A DNA stretch of 48,026 nucleotides. It comes from Duganella phyllosphaerae (lineage in GTDB: Bacteria; Pseudomonadota; Gammaproteobacteria; Burkholderiales; Burkholderiaceae_D). The stretch covers positions 1 to 48,026 of the forward strand of contig NZ_LROM01000054.1 of NCBI RefSeq assembly GCF_001758785.1, read 5' to 3'. Position 1 is the first letter of the stretch; every line of letters begins with the position of its first letter. Positions 34,171 to 44,948 of the stretch are shown piece after piece. Under the pieces are notes generated by a model. The model ran no database searches. It was given only the letters and a program-made list of their open reading frames with translations, and was not told where the DNA came from. The translations under genes were made by a program, and so were the position numbers.

Positions 34171-35397
34171 ATGCACCACACCCATTTCCTGGTTCGCGAG
34201 CCGTTGCTCGACCCGCAGCAGCGGGTGGTCGGGTATGAGTTGTCCTGGCAACAGCCGCAACATGCGGCCACTGGCAGCGCCTCCCCGGCGCCTGCGCTGG
34301 AGTCCCTGCTGGCGTTTGTCGCCAACCACGTGATCGGTGGCGACGACGGCGAGTCCTGGCTCCTGCTCGATAAAATACTGTTCCTCGAAGCCGTGCCCGA
34401 GATGCTCTCGGCCGACGCCCTGCATCGAATGCCGCCGTCGCGCACGGTGCTGTCGCTGCCGGCCGCCACCCTGGACCATCCCGACACCCTGCAAGCGGTG
34501 CACGCATTGCGCGCCGGCGGCGTGGGCATCTTGCTGCGCAACTTTGCCCGCGCCCCGGCCGGCCTGCGCCTGGCGTCGCTGGCGTCGTTCGTGGAAGTAC
34601 GGTTCAGTAGCGCGAACGTGGCCACGCAGGCGCGCGCGTATGCGGCACTCAAGCAGTCGGGGCTGACCATGGTAGCGCGCCCGGTGAGCAACTGGGCCGA
34701 CTTCGACGCCTGCGCCGCACTGGGCCTGAACGCCTTCGTCGGCAAGCTGCACCTGACGCCGCGGCCGGGCACGACCACGCGCGGCGTCAACCCGGCCCAG
34801 GCCATCATCCTGCAACTGATGCAACTGGTGAAGGAAAACGCCGACCTGGCCCAGATCGAGGCCGTGCTCAAGCGCGATCCCACGCTGTCGTACAAGCTGT
34901 TGCGATTTATTAATTCGTCCGGCTTCGGGGCGGGGCGCGAGGTGCAGTCGATGCGCCAGGCCCTGACCCTGCTCGGCTATGCGCCGCTGCACCGCTGGCT
35001 GACGTTGTTGCTGGCAACGGCCAGCACCAGCGGCTACTCGCCGGTGCTGCTGGAAACGGCGGTGGTGCGCGGCCGCCTGGCCGAACTGCTGGCGCGCGAT
35101 ACGCTGGGCAGGAGCGAGGCCGAACAGGTATTCGTGGCCGGCATGTTTTCGCTGCTGGACCGTTTGCTGGGCATGACGATGGAAGAGGTGCTGGGCGCGA
35201 TCCAGTTGCCGGACGAAGTGATCGAGGCACTGCTGACCCGCAGCGGGCGCTACGGGCCGTACCTGGCGCTGGCCGAGGCGTGCGAGCTGAACTCGGACCT
35301 GGTGGCGGCGCTGGCGATTTCACTCAAGCTGAGCCCGGAAGAAATCAACCAGGCCCACTTGCAGGCGCTGGCGTGGGCGCAGCAGATGGCGGCTTGA
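34171..35397 (+). CDS. HDOD-domain signal protein with degenerate EAL-like N-domain
   Basis: This 408-residue protein has an N-terminal domain (about 1-190) with the layout of an EAL phosphodiesterase fold (TVLSLPAATL, GVGILLRNF, FVEVRFSSANV) but without the catalytic EAL and metal residues. The HDOD domain at about 205-395 has AIILQLMQLVKENADLAQIE, PTLSYKLLRFINSSGFGAG, LGYAPLHRWL and VFVAGMFSLLDRLLGM. This architecture (YuxH/CdgJ type) regulates motility or c-di-GMP signalling in other bacteria. It follows cheY by 56 nt and ends the chemotaxis cluster, so a motility role is likely. The start ATG 34171 has no strong ribosome site. It is convergent with panC, 13 nt apart. Confidence 0.88.
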   Translation: MHHTHFLVREPLLDPQQRVVGYELSWQQPQHAATGSASPAPALESLLAFVANHVIGGDDGESWLLLDKILFLEAVPEMLSADALHRMPPSRTVLSLPAATLDHPDTLQAVHALRAGGVGILLRNFARAPAGLRLASLASFVEVRFSSANVATQARAYAALKQSGLTMVARPVSNWADFDACAALGLNAFVGKLHLTPRPGTTTRGVNPAQAIILQLMQLVKENADLAQIEAVLKRDPTLSYKLLRFINSSGFGAGREVQSMRQALTLLGYAPLHRWLTLLLATASTSGYSPVLLETAVVRGRLAELLARDTLGRSEAEQVFVAGMFSLLDRLLGMTMEEVLGAIQLPDEVIEALLTRSGRYGPYLALAEACELNSDLVAALAISLKLSPEEINQAHLQALAWAQQMAA

Positions 35398-35410
35398 ATT
35401 TTACGCTGGT

Positions 35411-37131
<1,721 letters not shown>

Positions 37132-37150
37132 GCCTGCCGCCCGGGTGTGA

Positions 37151-37360
37151 TCAGAGCTTGTTCTGGTACACGTAGGCTTGCTGTTTGACGGCCGACTTCA
37201 GCTGGCGTTCCTGCTCGTCGAGCGAGATCGGCGGGCGGTCCCACAGCAGGGCGCGGCCTTGCTGCTGACCGGCTTCGATCGCCGGATTCTTCGCTTTCAA
37301 CTCTTTGATGAACAGGGTGTGGTCGGATTCGTACATCGAATGTTGTTTAGAGAGTTTCAT
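37151..37360 (-). CDS. DUF3460-family small protein
   Basis: This 69-residue protein has the DUF3460 pattern: MYESDHTLFIKELKAKNP, then QQQGRALLWDRPPISLDEQ and a C-terminal AYVYQNKL. The family is found mainly in Betaproteobacteria and has no assigned function. The start may be ATG 37360 or the internal ATG 37336 (MYESDH), at which homologues often begin; neither has a strong ribosome site. It precedes scpA by 19 nt, so it is probably cotranscribed. No signal peptide or membrane segment is present. Confidence 0.85.
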   Translation of the reverse strand: MKLSKQHSMYESDHTLFIKELKAKNPAIEAGQQQGRALLWDRPPISLDEQERQLKSAVKQQAYVYQNKL

Positions 37361-37505
37361 ATCGTCCGTATGAGTGGATTAGCAACGGCTATTTTACCGC
37401 GCCAGCGCCTTGCCGGGCGAATTTGATCGCTGCGCCGGGCGGCGGTTGGCACGATGGGTTAAGCTCCCCGCATAAAAGTTGCCAATCTATAACCCTGATA
37501 AAGCC

Positions 37506-37730
37506 ATGACCGTGCGCCTGACCTCCCGCGCCATCTTCCTGCTGACCTTGCCACCCTTGCCATGGGCCGGCAACGCCATCGTCGGCCGACTGGTGCACCA
37601 TATGGTGCCGCAGGTGCTGCTCAACCTGCTGCGCTGGACGATTGCAGGCTTGATCTTGCTGTTCCGCATCTTTACCACGGCGCGGCGTTCGCGTTGATCG
37701 TGGCCGGTACCATGGTGTCGGCGCGGCGCT
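37506..37730 (+). pseudogene. EamA/DMT transporter remnant with internal deletion
   Basis: The N-terminal half codes for MTVRLTSRAIFLLTLPPLPW, then AGNAIVGRLVHHMVPQVLL and NLLRWTIAGLILLF, a clear EamA TM1-TM2 pair. After about 37662-37676 the frame changes, and another frame reads YHGAAFALIVAGTMVSARR followed by a TGA at 37728-37730. This is the last membrane helix of an EamA transporter. The middle (about eight helices) is missing, so this looks like one transporter gene with its centre deleted. The junction shows no insertion sequence. An assembly collapse is an alternative. The start is ATG 37506. Confidence 0.75.
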
Positions 37731-37829
37731 GACACTCGTGCCGGTAAGCGTACGCTAAGAGTACGGAACGCGCACGAAGCCGCGCCGGTTGCCCGGGGCG
37801 GCTTCGTCACGATGGAGTGCGATCGCTGT

Positions 37830-38228
37830 TTAGCGAACCATCGGGCGTGCGTTGGCGCGCTGGCAATCGGCTTTTGCCAGGCGGTTATCGTGTTTGCCGG
37901 CGTTGGCAGCCGTTTGCGAAGGCGAGGAGGTGGCAACGGCGCCGTCAACGCAGTTCACATCGGCGTTGTACTGGGCCGAGGCCATTTTGGCGTCCTGGCG
38001 GGTCTGGTAGCGTTGTTGCGGATCGGTCTGGGTGGCAGCGTGGCTCGGCAGGGTGGGGTGCAGCTCACCGGTGGTGGAGGCAGCCTGGACCGACGTGGTG
38101 CTGATCGGTGCCGCTTCTTGCGGGCTCAGCTGGTTAGGCGTCAGCGCCGAGTTTTGCGCAAACACGCTGGCGCTCATGCACAGGGTGGCGATCAGTGCGG
38201 TCATCTTGGCGGTAGTCTTGGTGTTCAT
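37830..38228 (-). CDS. Small secreted protein, unknown function
   Basis: The start is ATG at 38228, 6 nt after GAGGAG. The 132-residue product begins with a signal peptide (MNTKTTAKMTALIATLCMSA, cut after VFA or near it). The mature part is polar and looks unstructured, rich in Gln, Ala, Thr and Ser (QDAKMASAQYNADVNCVDGA, SQTAANAGKHDNRLAKADCQ). It has two Cys that could form a disulfide. No known domain is recognised. It is a single gene, divergent from the EamA remnant, and downstream of the PHA depolymerase gene on the same strand but separated by 260 nt holding a perfect palindrome. Confidence 0.75.
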   Translation of the reverse strand: MNTKTTAKMTALIATLCMSASVFAQNSALTPNQLSPQEAAPISTTSVQAASTTGELHPTLPSHAATQTDPQQRYQTRQDAKMASAQYNADVNCVDGAVATSSPSQTAANAGKHDNRLAKADCQRANARPMVR

Positions 38229-38423
38229 GTCGGCTCCTCTTGTTGCGTTGAATGAGGCTTGATTATTCCATCTCCTTCCGAGTTCAACCGTAGGACTCAC
38301 GCTCATGACAACGTCGGACGACGCGGCGCCGGATTGCCGTCCTGGTCCCATTAAAACCAAGTGTCGGTGACGACACGCAACGGTGATATGACGTACCAGC
38401 CCCACCCATGCGGTACCACGCAA

Positions 38424-38457
38424 CTGGGGTCGGACCCTGATCAGGGTCCGACCCCAG
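38424..38457. repeat. 34-bp perfect palindrome
   Basis: The half CTGGGGTCGGACCCTGA (38424-38440) is followed directly by its exact reverse complement, with the centre between 38440 and 38441 and no loop. The GGGTCGGACCC-type core is like the GGTCnGACC repeats seen in many betaproteobacterial genomes. It lies just past the stop of the depolymerase gene (38489, minus strand), where it could be a REP-like repeat or a terminator. No T-run follows it. Confidence 0.9.
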
Positions 38458-38488
38458 CCTTGGCCGAGCGGGGTTCGGCCCACCACGC

Positions 38489-40222
38489 TTACGGGCAGTT
38501 ACCGACCTTGTAGAAGCCCTGGGCAGTCTGGGCCAGCGTGCTGCGGAAGTACAGGCTCGACAGTCCCATCAGGTCGTTCGAACCGTTGGCATAGGCCACG
38601 CCGTACTTGACGGTGGCGCGGCCCGCCTGCACGTGGGCGTAGTTGCTGGCCGTGACCGCAGTGCAGGTCCAGCCGCCGTTGCCGGCGGTGGTGGTCACCG
38701 CCAGGGCCGCCGACTGCGCGCTCTCGCCGCCATTGCCCACCGAGGTCACCGTGATGGTGTAGGCGGTGTTGGCGGTCAGGCCGCTGACGGTGTAGGCGGT
38801 GCCGGCTACCGGCTCGGTCGTCACGCGGGCGCCGTTGACGTACACCTGGTAGCCGGTGGCAGCGCCGGCGGCGGTCCACGTCAGTGGCACGGCGGTGTCG
38901 GTGACCGCGCCGGCGGTGATGCCGGTCGGTGGCGTCAGCGCCGGCTCGCTACCGACCGAGAACTGCGCAATGTTGCAGGCAGCCGAAGTGCGGTTGGCGG
39001 TGTCGGTGGCGGTCACGGTGCCGCTGTAGTTGCCGGCGGCCAGGTTGTAGGTCTTGTTGAAGTTGGCGCCGGCGCCGGCGGCGTTGTCGTTGACGGCGGT
39101 GGGGCCGTTCAGCACGACCGTGTAGTTCTTGACGTCGCCGGTGGCTGCGCCGCTAACGGTGGCGCTGGTGGTGCTGATGCCGGCCGCCGTGCACGATTTC
39201 ATTTCCGGTCCGACGCTGGTGCCCACGCGCAGGTTGTTCTTGTACCAGAAATCCATCACGAAGGCAGGGTAGTTGACCTTGGTGTTGTCCACGAAGTTGA
39301 CGTTCTGGCCGCCAGGGCCGGCCGGCCACGAGTGGCCCATGCCGGCGACCGTGATTTCGTGGGTGCGCACCTTGCCGTTGCTGTCACGGTAAGGAATGTT
39401 GGTGCCGCCGCCAGGCACGGTTTCCGCCGCGCTCGGGGTGAACGAACTGCCGTAGACGATGCGCATCGCTTCCGTTGCCAGCGGACCGTACTTCTGGTCC
39501 ACCGTGTAGTCGAACGTGCCCCAGATGGCGCCGGCGATCTGCGTGCTGAACTTGTCGGCAGCGCTGCCGGCCATGGCCTTGCAGCGCGAGGCTGCGGTGC
39601 TGGCGGTGTAGCCGGAGGGCACGCCGCCGATCTGGATGGTCGTGGTGCCCGGGGTCGGGCCGGCATTGATGCCCAAGCCGGCAAACACGTCCGGCGCCAG
39701 GCAACCCATCACCATGGTTTCGCCGCCGCCCGACGACAGGCCGGTGACGTACACCTGGTTCGGATCGATCTGGTACTGCGGATCCTTGACGAAGCGGTCC
39801 ACCACGTCGAGCAGCACCTTGTCGTGGCCGGACGCGCGGGTATGGCTGGTGTTGGCGTAGTCCCAGCAATGGAGGTAATAGACATTGCCGGTGGCGTTGG
39901 GCGCCACGATGACGGCGCCGTACTGGTCGCCCATGGCCGACCAGTTGTAGCCGCCGTCGTTGCCGTTGACGACGTCGCCGGCAGCGGTTTGCTTGCAGCC
40001 GTGCAGGACCAGCACCAGCGCCCGCTTGCCACCAATCTTGGGTTCGCTTGCTGGCCAGTAGAAGAAGCCGGTGAGGTTGCCGCCGTTGACGCTGTCGGCG
40101 GCCCAGGTTTGTTGCGCGCTCCACTTGCCGGGGCCCGGGGTTGCGCTCCACGAGGGCCAGGCCCAGCATAGAAGGATTAAGACGAGCGCGTGCCACAGCG
40201 TGCGCTGGATCTGGTGAGTCAT
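38489..40222 (-). CDS. Extracellular PHA/PHB depolymerase-family esterase with Fn3 domain
   Basis: This 577-residue secreted hydrolase breaks down short-chain polyhydroxyalkanoates. The signal peptide covers about 1-26 (ends SWSA). The catalytic domain to about residue 330 has the oxyanion HGCKQ (74-78), the lipase box GLSSG at 161-165 (nucleophile Ser163), and the catalytic His in GMGHSWPAGPG. The layout with the oxyanion motif before the lipase box fits catalytic-domain type 2 rather than type 1. From about 340 there are Fn3-like linker modules (PPTGITAGAVTDTAVPLTW is a clear Fn3 start), then a C-terminal segment (GWTCTAVTASNYAHVQAGRA) of the type that binds the polymer surface. Homologues sometimes act on other esters, so the substrate is probable, not certain. 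Confidence 0.88.
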   Translation of the reverse strand: MTHQIQRTLWHALVLILLCWAWPSWSATPGPGKWSAQQTWAADSVNGGNLTGFFYWPASEPKIGGKRALVLVLHGCKQTAAGDVVNGNDGGYNWSAMGDQYGAVIVAPNATGNVYYLHCWDYANTSHTRASGHDKVLLDVVDRFVKDPQYQIDPNQVYVTGLSSGGGETMVMGCLAPDVFAGLGINAGPTPGTTTIQIGGVPSGYTASTAASRCKAMAGSAADKFSTQIAGAIWGTFDYTVDQKYGPLATEAMRIVYGSSFTPSAAETVPGGGTNIPYRDSNGKVRTHEITVAGMGHSWPAGPGGQNVNFVDNTKVNYPAFVMDFWYKNNLRVGTSVGPEMKSCTAAGISTTSATVSGAATGDVKNYTVVLNGPTAVNDNAAGAGANFNKTYNLAAGNYSGTVTATDTANRTSAACNIAQFSVGSEPALTPPTGITAGAVTDTAVPLTWTAAGAATGYQVYVNGARVTTEPVAGTAYTVSGLTANTAYTITVTSVGNGGESAQSAALAVTTTAGNGGWTCTAVTASNYAHVQAGRATVKYGVAYANGSNDLMGLSSLYFRSTLAQTAQGFYKVGNCP

Positions 40223-40663
40223 GATGGTCTCCGTTATAAAAAGAATGGTGTGCTAACCCAGCCAAAAAATGAATGGCTGAGGAAATATTAGTCCACGAGA
40301 ATTTTCATACAAGCTCCCCCGTAGTTCTACTGTTGCGTGCGTGATTGGCGCGACTCAACAAAATGCTGTAAAGGAGAAATTGAAAGCGCGCCTTATAAAA
40401 TAAGGCGGTCTGAGCAGTTGGCGCATCGGAAGGACCTGATTTGGCGCCGGCGGAGTCTGGTTGAGTCAGACGTTGTGGTTATGCTGCTGAGTGCGCTTGG
40501 ATCGCAAGTCGTCACCTCAATTTCGCGTTCGGCGCCACCTTTGGAGTGGCGTCGGCGAGCAGTATTTCACAAGTTTTTTCTGGAATAAGTAGGAGTATTA
40601 CTCGTCCGCGAGTGGGAACGATGCCAACCGCCCATGGCGGGCGGTTGGCGAGGAGGCGGGGAA
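40223..40663. other. Intergenic region between the depolymerase and metG genes
   Basis: This 441-nt region has no convincing gene. An 83-codon GTG frame at 40337-40588 lacks a ribosome site and protein-like character. Hairpins are visible: CGCCTTAT-AAA-ATAAGGCG at 40389-40407, CGCCAC-(7)-GTGGCG at 40533-40551, and an 11-bp stem at 40623-40649. It must hold the depolymerase promoter, but I cannot point to clear boxes. Confidence 0.5.
40623..40649 (-). terminator. Hairpin downstream of metG
   Basis: GCCAACCGCCC (40623-40633) and GGGCGGTTGGC (40639-40649) form a perfect 11-bp stem with a 5-nt loop, 14 nt past the metG stop. No T-run follows on the minus strand, so it may be a Rho-assisted or stabilising hairpin. 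Confidence 0.55.
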
Positions 40664-42835
40664 TCAGCGGATGCGCATACCAGGTTCCGCACCTGGCCAT
40701 GGAGTGAGGATGTAGATGCCAGGGTTGGCTTTTTCGTCCTTGGCCGATCCGGCCAATACCATGCCTTCGGAGACGCCGAACTTCATCTTGCGCGGCGCCA
40801 GGTTGGCGACCATGACGGTCAGCTTGCCCACCAGGTCTTCCGGCTGGTACATCGATTTGATGCCCGAGAAGACGTTGCGCAGGCGGCCTTCGCCCACGTC
40901 GAGCGTGAGGCGCAGCAGCTTGTCGGAGCCTTCCACGTGTTCGCAGTTGACGATTTTTGCCACGCGCAGGTCGATCTTGACGAAGTCGTCGATCGAGATT
41001 TGCGGCGCCAGTTCTTCCACGCCTTCGGGCATCGGCACCACCGGCGCAGGCGCAGCTGCAGCCTGGGCGGCCTGCTTGGCTGGCTTGGCCGGTTTTTCAA
41101 CCGGGGCCGCTGCTTGCTGGTTCGGTGCATCGAACAGCTCTTCGATCATCTTGGCGTCCACGCGCGTCATCAGGTGCGTGTAGGCGCCGATGGTGCGGCC
41201 GAGCATCGCTTGCGAGACAGCGCCATTGGCGACCATGGTGTCGGCCCACACCAGCTGGCCGTCACCCAGGAACTTGGCCACGTTGGCCGCCACGCCTGGC
41301 AGCACTGGCGAGAGCAGGATGGTGAGCTGGCGGAACAGGATCAGCGCGGCCGTGCACACGTCGTGCAGTTCGGCGGTTTTGGCGTCGTCCTTGGCCAGGA
41401 TCCACGGCTTGTTTTCGTCGACGTACTGGTTGGTGATGTCGGCGATTTCCATGATCTCGCGCAGCGCCTTGCCGTATTCGCGGGCCTCGAAATTGGCGGC
41501 GATATTGGCTTGCCGTTCCACGCCTTCGGGCGTGACCAGCGCGCGCTTGATCCATTCCTGCGCGCCCGGCGACAGGGTTTCGGCCAGCTTGCCGTCGAAC
41601 TTCTTGGCGATGAAACCGGCGCAGCGGCTGGCGATGTTGACGAACTTGCCGATCAGGTCGCTGTTCACGCGGGCGACGAAATCGTCACCGGTGAAGTCCA
41701 GGTCTTCGACCTTGGAATTGAGCTTGAAGGCGATGTAGTAGCGCAGCCACTCCGGGTTCATGCCCAGGTTCAGGTAGCGCAGCGGCGAGATGCCGGTGCC
41801 GCGCGACTTCGACATTTTTTCGTTGTTGACGGTCAGGTGGCCGTGCACATTGACCTTCAGCTTGTCGATCACCGGGTGGCCGGCAAACTTGAGCATGGCA
41901 GGCCAGAACAGCAGGTGGAACGAGACGATGTCCTTGCCGATGAAGTGGATCTGTTCGGTGGCAGGATCATTGAGCAGGCCATTGAAATCGATGCCCTGTT
42001 TTTCGCAGTAGTTCTTCAGGCTGGCCAGGTAGCCTACCGGCGCGTCGAGCCAGACGTAGAAGAATTTGCCCGGTGCGTCGGGAATCGGGATGCCGAAGTA
42101 CGGTGCATCGCGCGAGATGTCCCAGTCGGCCAGCTTTTCGCCGGACTCGCCCAGCCATTCGCTGACCTTGTTGACCATTTCGGGCTGCAGGCGGCCGGGC
42201 GTGTTGAGCCAGTCCTTGAGGAACTGGTAGCAGCGCGGGTCGGACAGCTTGAAGAAATACTGTTCCGAATCCTTGAGCACCGGCGTAGCGTTGGTAAACA
42301 CCGAGAATGGGTTGATCAGTTCGGTAGGCTGGTAGGCTGCACCGCACACTTCGCAGTTGTCGCCGTACTGGTCTTTCGCGTGGCATACCGGGCACTCGCC
42401 CTTGATGTTGCGGTCGGCCAGGAACATGCCCTTGACCGGGTCGTAGAAGCGCGGCACGATCTTGGTCTGGATCAGGCCGGCATCGCGCAGCTTGCGGTAG
42501 ATGCCTTGCGACAGTTCGACGTTTTCCGGCGAATCGGTCGAGTACCAGTTATCGAACGCGATGTGGAAGCCGTCGAGGTACTGGGCGCGGCCGGCGGCGA
42601 TCTTGGCGACGAATTCCTGCGGCGTGATGCCTTCCTTTTCGGCGGCAATCATGATCGGCGTACCGTGGGTGTCGTCGGCGCCCACGAAGTGCACGATGCG
42701 CTGCTGGTCGCCGTCGCGCTGCATTCGCTGGAACCGGACCCAGATGTCGGCCTGGATGTACTCCATCATGTGGCCAATATGGAAAGCGGCGTTTGCGTAG
42801 GGCAGGGCAGTGGTGACGAACAGCTTGCGGGTCAT
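40664..42835 (-). CDS. metG: Methionyl-tRNA synthetase
   Basis: MetG charges tRNA-Met and initiator tRNA. The start is ATG at 42835 ([20 protein letters not shown]), not the upstream in-frame ATG. The 724-residue protein has HIGH as FHIGHM, the zinc-knuckle cysteines [22 protein letters not shown] as [12 protein letters not shown], and the anticodon domain with [16 protein letters not shown]. After an Ala/Lys/Pro-rich linker comes a C-terminal Trbp111-like tRNA-binding domain ([20 protein letters not shown]). It is divergent from mrp, 133 nt apart. Confidence 0.98.
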   Translation of the reverse strand: MTRKLFVTTALPYANAAFHIGHMMEYIQADIWVRFQRMQRDGDQQRIVHFVGADDTHGTPIMIAAEKEGITPQEFVAKIAAGRAQYLDGFHIAFDNWYSTDSPENVELSQGIYRKLRDAGLIQTKIVPRFYDPVKGMFLADRNIKGECPVCHAKDQYGDNCEVCGAAYQPTELINPFSVFTNATPVLKDSEQYFFKLSDPRCYQFLKDWLNTPGRLQPEMVNKVSEWLGESGEKLADWDISRDAPYFGIPIPDAPGKFFYVWLDAPVGYLASLKNYCEKQGIDFNGLLNDPATEQIHFIGKDIVSFHLLFWPAMLKFAGHPVIDKLKVNVHGHLTVNNEKMSKSRGTGISPLRYLNLGMNPEWLRYYIAFKLNSKVEDLDFTGDDFVARVNSDLIGKFVNIASRCAGFIAKKFDGKLAETLSPGAQEWIKRALVTPEGVERQANIAANFEAREYGKALREIMEIADITNQYVDENKPWILAKDDAKTAELHDVCTAALILFRQLTILLSPVLPGVAANVAKFLGDGQLVWADTMVANGAVSQAMLGRTIGAYTHLMTRVDAKMIEELFDAPNQQAAAPVEKPAKPAKQAAQAAAAPAPVVPMPEGVEELAPQISIDDFVKIDLRVAKIVNCEHVEGSDKLLRLTLDVGEGRLRNVFSGIKSMYQPEDLVGKLTVMVANLAPRKMKFGVSEGMVLAGSAKDEKANPGIYILTPWPGAEPGMRIR

Positions 42836-42968
42836 GGTTGATGCACTTTGTGGGTGGGAAAACAAGCATTTTAACAGCGGTTCGGGTTGGCGGTCATCCC
42901 GCCGGACCGGCGCCCGGGGATTTTTGCCGCGATGCGCTAGAATGGGCGCATATTTCACGGAGAGCCTC

Positions 42969-44057
42969 ATGAGCATCACAGTAGACGCAGTCAAAGCCGC
43001 CCTGTCGCAAGTTATTGATCCAAATACAACGAAAGATTTCGTCAGCGGCAAGGCCGTGAAGAATCTGAAGGTTGATAATGGTGATATTTCACTCGACATC
43101 GAGCTCGGCTACCCAGCAAAGAGCCAGGTCGACAGCATCCGCCGCAACGTCATCGCCGCCATCAAGGCCCTGCCTGGCGCCGGCAATATCAGCGTCGGCG
43201 TGAGTTCCAAGATCATTCCCCACACGGTGCAGCGCGGCTTGAAGCTGATGCCCAATGTGAAGAACATCATCGCCGTTGCCTCGGGCAAGGGCGGCGTGGG
43301 TAAATCGACCACCGCCGTCAACCTGGCGCTGGCGCTGGCGGCCGAAGGCGCGTCGGTCGGCCTGCTCGACGCCGACATCTATGGCCCATCGCAGCCGATG
43401 ATGCTGGGCGTGTCCGGTCGTCCGCAGACGGTCGACGGCAAGTCGATGGAACCGATGGAAAACCACGGCGTGCAGGTATCGTCGATCGGTTTCCTGATCG
43501 ACCCGGACGAGCCGATGGTCTGGCGCGGCCCGATGGTCACGCAGGCGTTGCAGCAACTGCTGGAACAGACCAACTGGCGCGACCTCGACTACCTGATCGT
43601 CGACATGCCGCCGGGTACCGGCGACATTCAGCTGACCCTGTCGCAAAAAGTGCCGGTCACCGGCGCGGTCATCGTCACCACGCCGCAGGACATCGCGCTG
43701 CTCGACGCCCGCAAGGGCCTGAAAATGTTCGAGAAGGTCGGCATTCCGATCCTCGGTATCGTGGAAAACATGAGCACCCATATCTGCTCGAACTGCGGCC
43801 ACGCGGAAGAAATCTTCGGCGCCGGCGGCGGCGAGAAGATGTGCAAGGACTTCAACGTGGACTTCCTCGGCGCGCTGCCGCTGACCATGTCGATCCGCGA
43901 GCAGGCCGATTCCGGCAAGCCGACCGTGGTGGCCGACCCTGACGGTCCGGTCGCTGCCATCTATAAAGACATCGCCCGCAAAATCGCGGTGCAGGTGGCG
44001 GAGAAGGCCAAGGACATGACCAGCAAGTTCCCGAGCATCGTCATCAAGAACGACTGA
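42969..44057 (+). CDS. apbC: Iron-sulfur cluster carrier Mrp/ApbC
   Basis: This cytoplasmic P-loop protein carries Fe-S clusters to target enzymes. The start is ATG at 42969 ([20 protein letters not shown]), giving 362 residues. An N-terminal MIP18-like domain (about 1-80) is followed by the ATPase with the deviant Walker [10 protein letters not shown], the [16 protein letters not shown] switch and [15 protein letters not shown]. The CxxC pair ([14 protein letters not shown]) binds the cluster between subunits. Divergent from metG, an arrangement common in Proteobacteria. An AGAG ribosome-site remnant precedes the start. Confidence 0.96.
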   Translation: MSITVDAVKAALSQVIDPNTTKDFVSGKAVKNLKVDNGDISLDIELGYPAKSQVDSIRRNVIAAIKALPGAGNISVGVSSKIIPHTVQRGLKLMPNVKNIIAVASGKGGVGKSTTAVNLALALAAEGASVGLLDADIYGPSQPMMLGVSGRPQTVDGKSMEPMENHGVQVSSIGFLIDPDEPMVWRGPMVTQALQQLLEQTNWRDLDYLIVDMPPGTGDIQLTLSQKVPVTGAVIVTTPQDIALLDARKGLKMFEKVGIPILGIVENMSTHICSNCGHAEEIFGAGGGEKMCKDFNVDFLGALPLTMSIREQADSGKPTVVADPDGPVAAIYKDIARKIAVQVAEKAKDMTSKFPSIVIKND

Positions 44058-44102
44058 CGATGACAAGGCTGGCGGCGCCACTCCGCCAGCCTCAGGCAGC
44101 GC

Positions 44103-44863
44103 CTACCACGGCCATGCCACGCTGTTGCCCAGTCCCTGCGCGACCGCCGCACCATACAAATACTCTCCCAGCACCAGGTCCTGCAACGCCAATCCCGTCA
44201 TATCGAATACCGTCACGTCGTCTGCCGCGCGCGTGAATGCACTGCCGGTCAGCACATTGCCCAGCTCCAGGCACGCGACGTCGTCTGCCCATTGCATCTC
44301 TCCCAGCGCCTGCGCCTGCGCGCGATCATCGACCACCACGCGTGAGCGCGCCAGCAAGCCATCGGGCAGCTCGCGCTTGCCGCGCGTATCGGCGCCGACA
44401 GCAGTGATGTGCGTGCCGGGCTGAACGGCCTCCATGTTAAATAAAGCGCCGCCGCCCGGCGTCGCAGTGATGATGACGTCGCTGTCGGCCACGGCCGCAC
44501 CGGCGTCCGGCGCGTGGCTTATGCAGCGCACGCCGGACGGTTCGGGCAAGTCAGGCGCATTGCACAGTACCTCGGCCAGCGCAGCCTCGAACCGGGCATG
44601 GGGCTTGCCATCGCGCGAGACGTAGCGCACCGACATCAGCGCGGGCAGGGCGCGCAAGGCTGCTGCCACCTGCGCGCCACGTGGCCCGACTTGATGCCGA
44701 ACACGCCATCGGCGAGTTTTTCACGGACCACCGGAAACACCCGGCCTTCGCGCTGGCAGTGCAGCGTGAACGCATCGCGCACTGCGGTGAGGGCGAGCTC
44801 CGTGGAGAGCAGGGCGGCGATGGCGTCGCGGTCGAGCAGCAGCAATTGGGCGATATCGCGCAT
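44103..44863 (-). pseudogene. Ornithine cyclodeaminase/mu-crystallin family, internally deleted and frameshifted
   Basis: The first frame (ATG 44863) reads MRDIAQLLLLDRDAIAALLS through KLADGVFGIKSGH, the normal N-terminus of this family. Near 44672-44684 the family sequence stops and resumes in another frame as AQVAAALRALPALMSVRYVS, which is the start of the Rossmann domain right after its GxG loop. It then runs to the C-terminus (GALFNMEAVQPGTHITAVGA). About 85-95 residues are missing, including the substrate Lys/Arg and the start of the NAD site, so the protein cannot work. The intact member would act on ornithine or a related amino acid. It is divergent from a D-threonine-aldolase-like enzyme, a usual partner. 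Confidence 0.85.
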
Positions 44864-44896
44864 GAGGATTTCTCGTTATAAGATAATGTTTGGCAG

Positions 44897-44916
44897 TTTA
44901 TCTAAAAATAGATAAA
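44897..44916. promoter_or_regulatory. Palindromic operator candidate
   Basis: TTTATCTA (44897-44904), AAAA, then TAGATAAA (44909-44916) is a perfect 20-bp inverted repeat. It sits between the cyclodeaminase pseudogene and the divergent aldolase-like gene, 32 nt before the start of the latter, in an AT-rich gap. It suits a dimeric regulator such as a GntR or Lrp type. The regulator is not in the window. Confidence 0.6.
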
Positions 44917-44948
44917 ATGTCTTTATTAGATCCAACTGGAGTGTCATC

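Noticed and set aside
40337..40588. An 83-codon frame in the depolymerase-metG gap
   Set aside because: GTG start without a ribosome site, basic and irregular composition, and no sign of codon bias.
40634..42841. A 735-codon plus-strand frame opposite metG
   Set aside because: Antisense shadow of metG, which has complete synthetase motifs on the minus strand.
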